From Treponema sp. (GTDB lineage: Bacteria > Spirochaetota > Spirochaetia > Treponematales > Treponemataceae): DNA of 32,811 nt. Below are positions 25,011 through 32,811 of the stretch, in pieces; the stretch's first letter is position 1, and each line of letters begins with the position of its first letter. The DNA is taken from contig JAFXDY010000058.1 of the NCBI GenBank assembly GCA_017521105.1, positions 1 to 32,811 on the forward strand, read 5' to 3'. The notes under the pieces were generated by a model, which ran no database searches, was not told the DNA's origin, and saw nothing but the letters and a program-made list of their open reading frames with translations. The position numbers and the translations under genes are program-made.

Positions 25011-27140
25011 ATGAGTGAAAATAGATTTTTTAATAGAGAATTAAGTTGGCTTGAATTTAACGCTCGTGTTTTGCATCAAGGTTTAAGAAAAGAGTTGCCT
25101 TTGTTAGAAAGACTCCAGTTCCTTTCTATCGTCACTTCAAATTTTGATGAATTTTTCCAAGTTAGAGTTGCCTCTGTAAAACGAACTTTTTTTGATAAAC
25201 CAGAATTTAAAGATGCTTCTGGTTTAACTCCACAAATGGTTTTAACTTCAATTTCTGCAAGAGCTCATCAAATTATTAGAACTCAACAAGAATGTTTAAT
25301 GACAGATATTATTCCTTCTTTGGCAGAAAAAGGTTTAGTTTATGTTACTCCAGAATGTTATTCACAACGTCAAACAGAATATATTCAAAACATTTTTAAA
25401 TCAGAAATTTATCCACTTTTAACACCCCTTCGCACAGATATGGAAGCTTTTCCTCACATCAAAAATCTTGCAACTTATGCAGCATTTTTGCTTAAACCAA
25501 TTGCAGGAATTAAAACAACTTCCGAAGAATTAAAAGGAAGCGATGATGAATTAAGAGTTGCATTGGTTGAAATTCCTGGTGGAATTCAAAATATTTTTTG
25601 GCTTCCAAATGACACAACAAAAAAACAAAAACAGTTTGCTTTGCTTCAAGATATTATTTCTGCTTGCGGAACTCAACTTTTTCCTGGTTTTGCTGTTGCA
25701 GAATCTTTATTGTTTAAAGTTGCCAGAGATGCAGATTTTGCTGTAGACGAAGATTCAGGAAGCAATTTTATTCACGCCATGGAAGATGTTTTAATTCAAA
25801 GAAAATCTTCGTTCCCTGTGCAAATGACTTGTAATGGAACTAGTGACGTTATTCGAAAATTTTTAATGGAAAAACTTGAACTTTCAGAAGACGATGTTTA
25901 CAAAGTTCAGCAAATAATAAATCCAAACGATTTAATGGATTTGCGAGATTCTGATGAAGGTGCTCAACTAAGTTTTGACAGATGGGAACATTTTTATCCT
26001 GCAGATTTACCAGAAGATGAACCTTATTGGGATACTTTAAAACTTAGAGATAAAATTCTACACGTTCCTTACGAAAGTTATGATCCAGTTGTAAAAATGG
26101 TTTCTGATGCGGCTGACGATCCAGATGTTTTGGGAATTAAAATGACTTTGTACAGAGCGGGTAGAGATTCGCCAATTATTACTGCTTTGGAAAGAGCGGC
26201 ACAACGTGGAAAACAAGTTGTAGTTTTGGTTGAACTAAAAGCTCGTTTTGATGAAGAGCGAAATATTGCTTGGGCAAATGAACTTGAACAAGCCGGCGTT
26301 ACTGTAATTTATGGACTCAAAAATTTAAAAGTTCATGCAAAAATCTTAATGGTAATTCGTAAAGAAAGCGATACAATTCGTCGGTATGTTCATCTTGCAA
26401 CAGGAAACTATAATCCAAAAACTGCAAAATTGTATTCAGATCTTTCTTTGTTTACAGCAAATCCTCAAATTGCAAATGATGCCACACAATTTTTTAATCT
26501 TGTAACTGGTTATTCAACTTTGCAAAAAATGGATTATTTGGGAATGGCTCCTGTTACAATAAAATCAAGATTGCTTAGTATGATTCAGCGAGAAATTGAA
26601 CGTAGCACTCCTGAACAACCTGGTTTGATTATTGCCAAGATGAATTCTTTAACTCACGAAGAAGTGATTGCTGCATTGTATAAAGCAAGTCAGGCTGGTG
26701 TAAAAGTTTTATTGAACATTCGTGGAATTTGTATGCTTGTTCCTGGTGTAAAAGGAATGAGTGAAAATATTAAAGTAATTTCTATTGTAGACAGATATTT
26801 GGAGCACTCTAGAATTTTCTATTTTCAAAATGCGGGAAATCCAGAATTGTATTGTTCAAGTGCAGACTGGATGAGCCGAAATTTGGATCGTCGCATTGAG
26901 TTGATGTTCCCAATTTTGGAAAAAGCCGCTTTTGACGAAGTTAAAAAGATTTTAGATTCGTATTTTAAAGACAACACAAATGCAATGGAACTTTCTCAAA
27001 CTGGAAGCTGGACACCTGTTGAAAAAGACAAAAAAGATGAATCTTATCAAACCCAATTTGAATTGTACAAGTATTACAAAAAACTAGATGATTCAAAACC
27101 TCAAACCACAGAAAAGCAATTTGAAGTGCGAAGAAAGTAG
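25011..27140 (+). CDS. ppk: Polyphosphate kinase 1
   Basis: A 709-residue protein of normal length for PPK1. It has the N-terminal FFNRELSWLEFNARVL, a head domain ending near residue 310, and two phospholipase-D-like catalytic domains. The phosphorylated histidine is expected at H442 (KVHAKILMV) and the second active-site histidine at H599 (EHSRIFYF). SADWMSRNLDRRIE near the C-terminus is also diagnostic. It makes polyphosphate from ATP reversibly at the membrane or in the cytoplasm. GGAGG before the ATG is a strong ribosome site, 19 bases after ppx. Confidence 0.97.
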   Translation: MSENRFFNRELSWLEFNARVLHQGLRKELPLLERLQFLSIVTSNFDEFFQVRVASVKRTFFDKPEFKDASGLTPQMVLTSISARAHQIIRTQQECLMTDIIPSLAEKGLVYVTPECYSQRQTEYIQNIFKSEIYPLLTPLRTDMEAFPHIKNLATYAAFLLKPIAGIKTTSEELKGSDDELRVALVEIPGGIQNIFWLPNDTTKKQKQFALLQDIISACGTQLFPGFAVAESLLFKVARDADFAVDEDSGSNFIHAMEDVLIQRKSSFPVQMTCNGTSDVIRKFLMEKLELSEDDVYKVQQIINPNDLMDLRDSDEGAQLSFDRWEHFYPADLPEDEPYWDTLKLRDKILHVPYESYDPVVKMVSDAADDPDVLGIKMTLYRAGRDSPIITALERAAQRGKQVVVLVELKARFDEERNIAWANELEQAGVTVIYGLKNLKVHAKILMVIRKESDTIRRYVHLATGNYNPKTAKLYSDLSLFTANPQIANDATQFFNLVTGYSTLQKMDYLGMAPVTIKSRLLSMIQREIERSTPEQPGLIIAKMNSLTHEEVIAALYKASQAGVKVLLNIRGICMLVPGVKGMSENIKVISIVDRYLEHSRIFYFQNAGNPELYCSSADWMSRNLDRRIELMFPILEKAAFDEVKKILDSYFKDNTNAMELSQTGSWTPVEKDKKDESYQTQFELYKYYKKLDDSKPQTTEKQFEVRRK

Positions 27141-27162
27141 GAGTTTTGAGTAAAAGGTAATT

Positions 27163-28332
27163 ATGATTCACAAAAAATATTTTGAATTGCAGAAAAAACA
27201 AGAAAAACTTTTGGCACAAAAAAATGTGATAGATAAATCTTTTTATAATGGGATTTACACTCGTTACAAAAATCCAATTTTAACAAGAAATCATATTCCT
27301 CTAAGCTGGAAGTTTGATTTGAACGCAGAAACTAATCCGTATTTCTTGGAACGTCTTGGTGTAAATGCGGTTATGAATAGTGGCGCAATTTATTTGAATG
27401 GAAAATATCTCTTAGTTTGTCGTGTTGAAGGAAATGATAGAAAATCTTTTTTTGCTGTGGCAGAAAGTCCTAACGGAATTGATAATTTTAGATTTTGGGA
27501 TTTACCAGTTGTTTTGCCAGACACTTGTGCAGAAGAAACTAACGTTTATGATATGCGCCTAACCCAACACGAAGATGGCTGGATTTATGGAGTTTTTTGT
27601 TCAGAAAGCAAAGATACTTCTACAAATGATTTGAGTGCTGCTGTGGCTGCGGCTGGAATTGTTAGAACAAAAGATTTAGTTTCTTGGGACCGTTTACCAA
27701 ATCTTGTAACAAAAAATTCTCCACAACAAAGAAACGTTTGTCTTCATCCAGAATTTGTTGAAGGAAAATATGCATTTTACACTCGCCCAATGGATGATTT
27801 TATTAATACTGGAAGTGGCGGCGGAATTGGCTTTGGACTTTGCGATGATATTTGTAATGCGGTGATTGATGAAGAAAAAATTATTAGTCCAAGAATTTAC
27901 CATACAATTACAGAAGCAAAAAATGGGGCTGGAGCAACTCCTATTAAAACTGAAAAAGGTTGGCTTCATATTGCTCACGGTGTTAGAAATACTGCGGCTG
28001 GATTGCGTTATGTTTTGTATGTTTTTGTAACAGATTTAAAAGATCCAACAAAGGTGATTGCAGAACCAAGTGGATTTTTCCTTGTTCCTCTTGGAAAAGA
28101 ACGAGTTGGGGATGTTTCTAATGTTGTTTTTTCTAATGGTGCAATTGCTCGGGAAAATGGTGATGTTTATATTTACTATGCCTCTAGCGACACAAGAATG
28201 CACGTTGCAACTTCTACCATTGACATTTTGTTAGATTACGCATTTAATACACCAAAAGATCCACACAGAAGTCCAGACTGCGTAAAACAACGTGTTGATT
28301 TTATTAAAAAGAATTTGGAGTTGATAAAGTAG
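27163..28332 (+). CDS. GH130 family phosphorylase, probable 4-O-beta-D-mannosyl-D-glucose phosphorylase
   Basis: A 389-residue five-bladed propeller enzyme, the same length as the characterised mannosyl-glucose phosphorylases of subfamily GH130_1. Supporting stretches are [61 protein letters not shown] (with the general-acid aspartate region) and [21 protein letters not shown]. It cleaves mannosyl-glucose with phosphate to give mannose 1-phosphate and glucose, in the cytoplasm. This suggests growth on glucomannan or mannan products taken up as short sugars. It has no signal peptide. It sits between ppk and tcdA, not in a mannan operon; AAAGG lies before the ATG. Confidence 0.85.
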   Translation: MIHKKYFELQKKQEKLLAQKNVIDKSFYNGIYTRYKNPILTRNHIPLSWKFDLNAETNPYFLERLGVNAVMNSGAIYLNGKYLLVCRVEGNDRKSFFAVAESPNGIDNFRFWDLPVVLPDTCAEETNVYDMRLTQHEDGWIYGVFCSESKDTSTNDLSAAVAAAGIVRTKDLVSWDRLPNLVTKNSPQQRNVCLHPEFVEGKYAFYTRPMDDFINTGSGGGIGFGLCDDICNAVIDEEKIISPRIYHTITEAKNGAGATPIKTEKGWLHIAHGVRNTAAGLRYVLYVFVTDLKDPTKVIAEPSGFFLVPLGKERVGDVSNVVFSNGAIARENGDVYIYYASSDTRMHVATSTIDILLDYAFNTPKDPHRSPDCVKQRVDFIKKNLELIK

Positions 28333-28335
28333 AAT

Positions 28336-29013
28336 ATGAAAGAACAATTTTCCAGAACTGCTCAACTTTTGGGAAACGAGAATGTAGAAAAACTATTTGA
28401 TAAACACGTCATTGTTTTTGGGGTCGGTGGTGTTGGTGGCTACGTTGTAGAAGCTTTGGCTCGTTCTGGTGTTGGAAAAATTTCTATTGTAGATAACGAC
28501 GTTGTAAACGAAAGCAATATTAATCGGCAGATAATTGCCCTTCATTCTACAGTTGGCATGCAAAAAGTTGATGTTTTAAAAAATCGTATTTTGGATATTA
28601 ATCCAGAGTGCCAAGTTTTTGTGTATAATCAATTTTTTTTGCCAGAAAATTCCAAAGATTTTGATTTTTCAATTTACGATTATGTTGTGGATGCTGTGGA
28701 TACTGTAACTGCAAAACTTGAAATTATAAAAAAATCAAAAGAGTCAAATGTTCCAGTAATTAGTTCCATGGGAACAGGAAACAAACTTAATCCAATGGGA
28801 TTTAAAGTAAGTGATATTTCTAAAACAAAAGTTTGCCCTTTGGCACGTGTAATGCGAAACGAATTAAAAAAGCGTGGAATTTCAAAAGTAAAATGCGTTT
28901 ACAGCGAAGAAAATCCTGTGATTCAAACTCAAACACCAGCCAGCGTGGCCTTTGTCCCTTCCGTTGCTGGACTTTTAATTGCTAGCGAAGTTATCAAAGA
29001 CCTTGTAAAGTAA
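28336..29013 (+). CDS. tcdA: tRNA threonylcarbamoyladenosine dehydratase, ThiF/E1-like
   Basis: A 225-residue E1-like protein. The nucleotide-binding loop GVGGVGGYVVEALARSGVG, the DNDVVNESNINRQ adenylation motif, YVVDAVDTVTAKL and SSMGTGNKLNPMGFKVSDISKT are characteristic of TcdA (CsdL), which cyclises t6A37 to ct6A in tRNAs that read ANN codons, using ATP. The later half keeps CPLARVMRNELKKRG. It starts three bases after the phosphorylase stop and converges on the leftward gene, with two bases between stop codons. A MoeB/ThiF sulfur-transfer role is less likely because the zinc cysteine pairs are absent. Confidence 0.93.
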   Translation: MKEQFSRTAQLLGNENVEKLFDKHVIVFGVGGVGGYVVEALARSGVGKISIVDNDVVNESNINRQIIALHSTVGMQKVDVLKNRILDINPECQVFVYNQFFLPENSKDFDFSIYDYVVDAVDTVTAKLEIIKKSKESNVPVISSMGTGNKLNPMGFKVSDISKTKVCPLARVMRNELKKRGISKVKCVYSEENPVIQTQTPASVAFVPSVAGLLIASEVIKDLVK

Positions 29014-29015
29014 TT

Positions 29016-31100
29016 CTAAAAATGGATTCTTCGCAAATGTGTAATTTTACTAATCAAAAAATTTTCTATCTCTTTTGACGGTTCAATCTGAAACTTTAAG
29101 AATGCTTCGCCTGGTTGTTTTGCAATTCCAAGTGGAGTTCCAACAATAGTAAAAAATCCCTTGGAATCTACATCTGGAAAAGTCAATTCCATCATATCAT
29201 CTTCTTTTATGGCAGTTTCTACAAGATGAATTTTTCCGGCAAAATCCATTCCTTCCGCTTCTAAAATTTCAATTCTAACAGAAGTGTTATTCAATTGTTC
29301 TTCCGAAATAATCAATCGGTTTGAAATTTTATGAAGAAGACTTTCTTTTTGTTGTTTATCAAGTTGTTTGCTTAAAACAATATCTTTTAGGTAATTAATT
29401 TTTTTTCTACTGTCAGGGACAGAAATAGTTTGCTGTGGCTTATTAGTATAAATGGAATTGATGCTAGAAAAAATTGAAGAGTTATTAAAAATTTTAGGAA
29501 AACCATTTTGTTCAATTGGAGGTTCTGACTGTTGAACACATCCCAAAAAATCAAAGCCACTTTCTTTAATAAATGTTTTGATTTCTGAATTTACAGGAAT
29601 ATCAAGTAAGTAAATTCCATCAGCAAGTTTTTCTTTAATATATTTTTTTATTTTTGGATTATTTTCGGCAATTGCAATGTTTGAATCTGCAACTTTTAAC
29701 ACATATCCACAGAATAGTCGTGCAGAATCATAAGATTTATACCATTCTTGAATGTTAATTTTAAAATTTTGTGGTAATTCATAATGTGTAAATTTTTCTA
29801 GTTCTTCAAAAATTGACTTGGGATTCCAGCCTTTGTCAAAGCTTGAAGAAACAGATTGTCTTGTAATTTCAAATTCTGTAACAATTCCACTTTTTTTAAT
29901 TGATAAAAACGAAGTTAAAGGCAAAAGAAAATCTAAACTAAGGCCAGGCATTAAAGTTGCTGTAAATGTGCTGTCCAAATTTAATACCCTTGGAATTTGA
30001 ATTGACGAATCTAAAAGTTGTGGAAGTTGATTTTTTGTGTAGATTTTTAAGCCGTCTTTTGTTTTTCCTGCAAATTTTAAAAGTCCAAATGTAATGGCAG
30101 ACTCAATAATTTCTTCTAAAATTGTTGCATTTATGAAAGTGTTATTTTTACCTTCTTTTTCGGTGGCAGAAACTTTTTCTAAAATTTGAGAGAATCTACT
30201 TTTTGCCCCAAAAGCTGAACCTTCTTCGGTGTGTGTTCCGGCCAAAACGATTAATCTTAATATCTCTTTTGTTGAAAAACCTGTTTCGGGAATTGAATTT
30301 AGTGCATTTACCAGCAGTTGGGCTTGTTTTCTTAAATTTTCCCGACTAAATTTGCAGCAACTTGAAATTGTTAAAAGAGAATATTGTTCAATTTGGGAAA
30401 GTTTTGAAAATGCTTCAACACGCACTTTGTTAATACTATAAGCTTTTCCATCATCAATAATTAAAGATAGATTTATGAATGCATTTACAAGAGGCTGAAG
30501 GCAAGTGATTTGTTCAGAAAAAATTTCTTGAAGTTTTGTTAAATCAGTTTTTTTTATGGAACCGTCATTTTTACAGCCTAATTTATTTGATTGAATGTAT
30601 GAAATAAAAGAAGCCAAGAAATTTGGAGAAAGAGAAAATGTATCTTCTTTTGATGGTTCTGAAACTTCATTTTCTGGAAAAATAGATTTTATTGAAAGAT
30701 ATTTTTGTAATGGCTCAGACAGCAAAGGATTTATGTGATAAAAAACTGTATCGGAATATTTGTCTTTTGTTGTGTAAATTATTAATCTTTCTGATAAACT
30801 AATTAATTCTGCAAAAATTTCTGATGTGTTTGTTCCAGAAAAAAAATCTAAAATCATCTGTTGTGTTGCATTTGGAATTAAAGAAATTGCAGTTAAAAAT
30901 GAGACATCTTTTTCATCTAGGTATGAAAGAATTGACTGTGTGTGTTCTGGAGTTTTAATAAAGCTTGCAAGTTGCGAAATTAGGCGTTGCTTGTTGTAAG
31001 GTGTCTGGATTTCTCCTAAATAAAGTCTTATTAATTTGAAAAATTGTTGTTCTGGCATTGCTTCAAATGCGTCTGCCCAGTGATTCATACTATTCATCAT
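29016..31100 (-). CDS. Large helicase-partner protein of unknown function, encoded with XPB
   Basis: A 694-residue protein with no signal peptide or membrane segment. It is built of many short helices with repeated winged-helix-like stretches (for example KQRLISQLASF, NATQQMILDFFSG, ETGFSTKEILRLIVLAG). The middle segment ATLMPGLSLDFLLPLTSFLSI followed by FEITRQSVSSSFDKG resembles the helicase-associated C-terminal domain (Pfam Helicase_C_3) found in proteins encoded beside bacterial XPB, such as Rv0862c next to Rv0861c in Mycobacterium. The C-terminus resembles a small beta/WYL-like module (IHLVETAIKEDDMMELTF). Its start overlaps the helicase stop by 11 bases; AGGA fits the second ATG at 31097 best. 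Function is unproven; a role with XPB in DNA repair or transcription is likely. Confidence 0.65.
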   Translation of the reverse strand: MMNSMNHWADAFEAMPEQQFFKLIRLYLGEIQTPYNKQRLISQLASFIKTPEHTQSILSYLDEKDVSFLTAISLIPNATQQMILDFFSGTNTSEIFAELISLSERLIIYTTKDKYSDTVFYHINPLLSEPLQKYLSIKSIFPENEVSEPSKEDTFSLSPNFLASFISYIQSNKLGCKNDGSIKKTDLTKLQEIFSEQITCLQPLVNAFINLSLIIDDGKAYSINKVRVEAFSKLSQIEQYSLLTISSCCKFSRENLRKQAQLLVNALNSIPETGFSTKEILRLIVLAGTHTEEGSAFGAKSRFSQILEKVSATEKEGKNNTFINATILEEIIESAITFGLLKFAGKTKDGLKIYTKNQLPQLLDSSIQIPRVLNLDSTFTATLMPGLSLDFLLPLTSFLSIKKSGIVTEFEITRQSVSSSFDKGWNPKSIFEELEKFTHYELPQNFKINIQEWYKSYDSARLFCGYVLKVADSNIAIAENNPKIKKYIKEKLADGIYLLDIPVNSEIKTFIKESGFDFLGCVQQSEPPIEQNGFPKIFNNSSIFSSINSIYTNKPQQTISVPDSRKKINYLKDIVLSKQLDKQQKESLLHKISNRLIISEEQLNNTSVRIEILEAEGMDFAGKIHLVETAIKEDDMMELTFPDVDSKGFFTIVGTPLGIAKQPGEAFLKFQIEPSKEIENFLISKITHLRRIHF

Positions 31101-32811
31101 CTTCCTTTAAACTTTCTTTTCCGTCATAACGAATAATTTTGTATTCGTAACCTTGTTCTGCAAGGAACTTTTGTCTGTTTGAACCAAATTCTTCTTCCAC
31201 GGTGTTGCGAGTAATTAATGTAAAAAATCTAGCTTTTCGTTCTTTTGGTCGCAAAATACGTCCAAGTCTTTGAGCTTCTTCCTGGCGACTTCCAAAAGTT
31301 CCCGAAACTTGAATTGCCAATGATGCGTCTGGCAAATCTATTGCAAAATTGGCAACTTTAGAAACAACAAGAACCCGAATAACGCCCTTTTTAAAATCAT
31401 CATAAATTTTGTCTCGCTCAGAATTTGGGGTTTTTCCGGTGATGATTGGACAATTTAAAATTTTTGCAATTTTATCTAGTTGTTCCAAATATTGTCCAAT
31501 AACTAAAATCTTATCTTGAGGATAAAGTTCCACAATTTCTTTTACAATTTCATTTTTTTCTTCATTTTGACTAGCAATTTTGTGTTTTTCTCGCACTGAA
31601 GCAACAGCATATTCAATTTCTTTAAAAGCTGGCAAATCTATTCTTACTTCAATACATTCTGCAGAAGCAATCCAATTGTCACGTTCAAGTTCTTTCCAAG
31701 GAACGTCATATCGCTTTGGACCAACCAAACTAAAGACATATCCTTCGCATCCGTCTTCCCGAACCAATGTTGCTGTTAGCCCAACACGACGCACCGCTTG
31801 TAATTCTGCCACAACTCTAAAAACAGGAGCTGGCAACATGTGAACTTCGTCGTAAATGATGAGCCCCCATGGTCGCTGATGAAAAATTGAAAAATGAGGA
31901 TAAGGACCTTCTTTTGTTGGCCGCCAAGTTAAAACTTGGTAAGTTGCAACAGTAACTTGTTTAATTTCCTTAGATTCCCCAGAATATTCAGCAATTTGGT
32001 CGGCAGTTAAATTTGTTTTATCAAGCAATTCCCCAATCCATTGGTGAACAGCACTAATATTTGTTGTAATAATCAAAGTGGATGTTTTGAGCAAATCCAT
32101 AATTGTCATTCCAACAATAGTTTTTCCAGCACCACAAGGCAAAACAATTGTTCCAAAACCTGTTCCAGGACCTTTGTCGCCAATAAGAGCAGCCGCCGAT
32201 TTTTTTTGATACTCACGAATTTCTAAAGATTTTCCACTTAAAGTTGTTTCCCGCAAAGAAACATCCAAAGGTTCACCATCAGTTAAAATTACTTCGTCTT
32301 TTACCGGCCAACCAGCGCTTAATAAAAGTTGTTTGATTGTGCCCCTGTCTGTTAGACGCAAACAAAAACAAAATTGCTTTTCGTCATCTGAAAGTTCAAT
32401 TTTATTATTTGTAGAATTTTCTGGTTCAACGTAATCGCAAGCCCAAATAATCTTTTTTACTTCTTTTAATGCTCCAAGTTCTTTGTAAATTGGTAAACTT
32501 TGAGCAACTAAATATAGATACTTTTCTTCTACTAATTTATCTGAATCTTCTTTTACTGGAACAAGATTTACTGGTCCCGGAATAAGTCTGATTTTTCCAA
32601 ACCGACTGGCAATTTCTTTAATCCACATTACAACAGATTGAGGAACATCATAACGAGCATATTTTTCTAAAACTGCAACTGCATCTTCTGGACCAAAACC
32701 AGCACTTGAAGCGTTCCATAAAGAAAGAGGAGTTAATCTGTATGTGTGCAAATGTTCAGGAGATTTTTCTAGCTCTGCAAAAGGAATTAAATCGTTACGA
32801 CATTCTTCTGC
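31090..32811 (-). CDS. XPB/Ssl2-family DNA repair helicase, partial (N-terminus beyond right edge)
   Basis: The frame is open to the window end, giving 573 visible residues; the TTG at 32751 is internal, since the residues before it (FAELEKSPEHLHTYRLTPLSLWNA) match the N-terminal domain of bacterial XPB. The damage-recognition-like N-terminal part is followed by motif I LPCGAGKT, motif II IYDEVHMLP, motif III GLTATLVREDG and motif VI QRLGRILRPKERKARFF. XPB is a 3'-5' superfamily 2 translocase; in eukaryotes it works in TFIIH, in mycobacteria it is a DNA-repair helicase. It heads the visible part of an operon with the partner gene. Confidence 0.93.
   Translation of the reverse strand, partial: AEECRNDLIPFAELEKSPEHLHTYRLTPLSLWNASSAGFGPEDAVAVLEKYARYDVPQSVVMWIKEIASRFGKIRLIPGPVNLVPVKEDSDKLVEEKYLYLVAQSLPIYKELGALKEVKKIIWACDYVEPENSTNNKIELSDDEKQFCFCLRLTDRGTIKQLLLSAGWPVKDEVILTDGEPLDVSLRETTLSGKSLEIREYQKKSAAALIGDKGPGTGFGTIVLPCGAGKTIVGMTIMDLLKTSTLIITTNISAVHQWIGELLDKTNLTADQIAEYSGESKEIKQVTVATYQVLTWRPTKEGPYPHFSIFHQRPWGLIIYDEVHMLPAPVFRVVAELQAVRRVGLTATLVREDGCEGYVFSLVGPKRYDVPWKELERDNWIASAECIEVRIDLPAFKEIEYAVASVREKHKIASQNEEKNEIVKEIVELYPQDKILVIGQYLEQLDKIAKILNCPIITGKTPNSERDKIYDDFKKGVIRVLVVSKVANFAIDLPDASLAIQVSGTFGSRQEEAQRLGRILRPKERKARFFTLITRNTVEEEFGSNRQKFLAEQGYEYKIIRYDGKESLKEDDE

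Noticed and set aside
1-32811. Insertion sequence, prophage or integrated plasmid
   Set aside because: No transposase, integrase, phage or plasmid gene is seen, and base composition is even outside the short repeats.

Overview
The window is AT-rich DNA (by eye about one third GC) from a bacterium with an outer membrane. The best guess is a gut-type Treponema or a close spirochaete relative. This rests on the style of the dnaX, recR and comM proteins, an XPB-type helicase paired with a second large protein, and GC-rich dispersed repeats of a kind I associate with Treponema. It is an inference; no ribosomal RNA is present to confirm it.

Positions 1-9952 hold most of an aryl-polyene (APE)-like type II polyketide and fatty-acid cluster. 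Two genes run leftward: a chain-length-factor ketosynthase cut by the left edge, and a SAM methyltransferase. Across a divergent promoter region with two perfect palindromes, eight genes run rightward: two acyl carrier proteins, a membrane protein fused to an AMP-forming acyl ligase, a hot-dog dehydratase, then a family 2 glycosyltransferase, an LpxL-type acyltransferase, a LolA-like periplasmic carrier and an RND/MMPL exporter. The likely logic is that an aryl or fatty starter is activated, extended on the carrier proteins, joined to a lipid or sugar and exported to the outer membrane. The catalytic ketosynthase and ketoreductase are not seen and may lie left of the window. About 300 bp of GC-rich repeats (4856-5161) split the rightward operon into a synthesis half and an assembly/export half.

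Positions 9953-17085 hold a lipoprotein with two META-like domains and a strong terminator. A housekeeping run follows: dnaX, ybaB, recR, a CtpA-type protease, rsmE and a degenerate WecG/TagA-like protein. dnaX appears to be leaderless and carries an in-phase A7 slippery heptamer after domain III, with a -1 frame stop just downstream. This predicts a short gamma-like product.

Positions 17101-21801 hold an atypical NtrC-type AAA+ protein without a helix-turn-helix, then recQ (leftward), tRNA-Leu(CAA) with terminator, a second copy of the GC-rich repeat and comM (leftward). recQ and the tRNA appear to use back-to-back promoters that share a -35 region.

Positions 21975-29013 hold a (alpha/alpha)6-barrel glycosidase, an exopolyphosphatase with an HD domain, polyphosphate kinase, a GH130 mannosyl-glucose phosphorylase and tcdA. 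This mixes phosphate storage, phosphorolytic sugar use and tRNA modification. Positions 29016-32811 hold a leftward operon of an XPB-family helicase (cut by the right edge) and a 694-residue partner protein.
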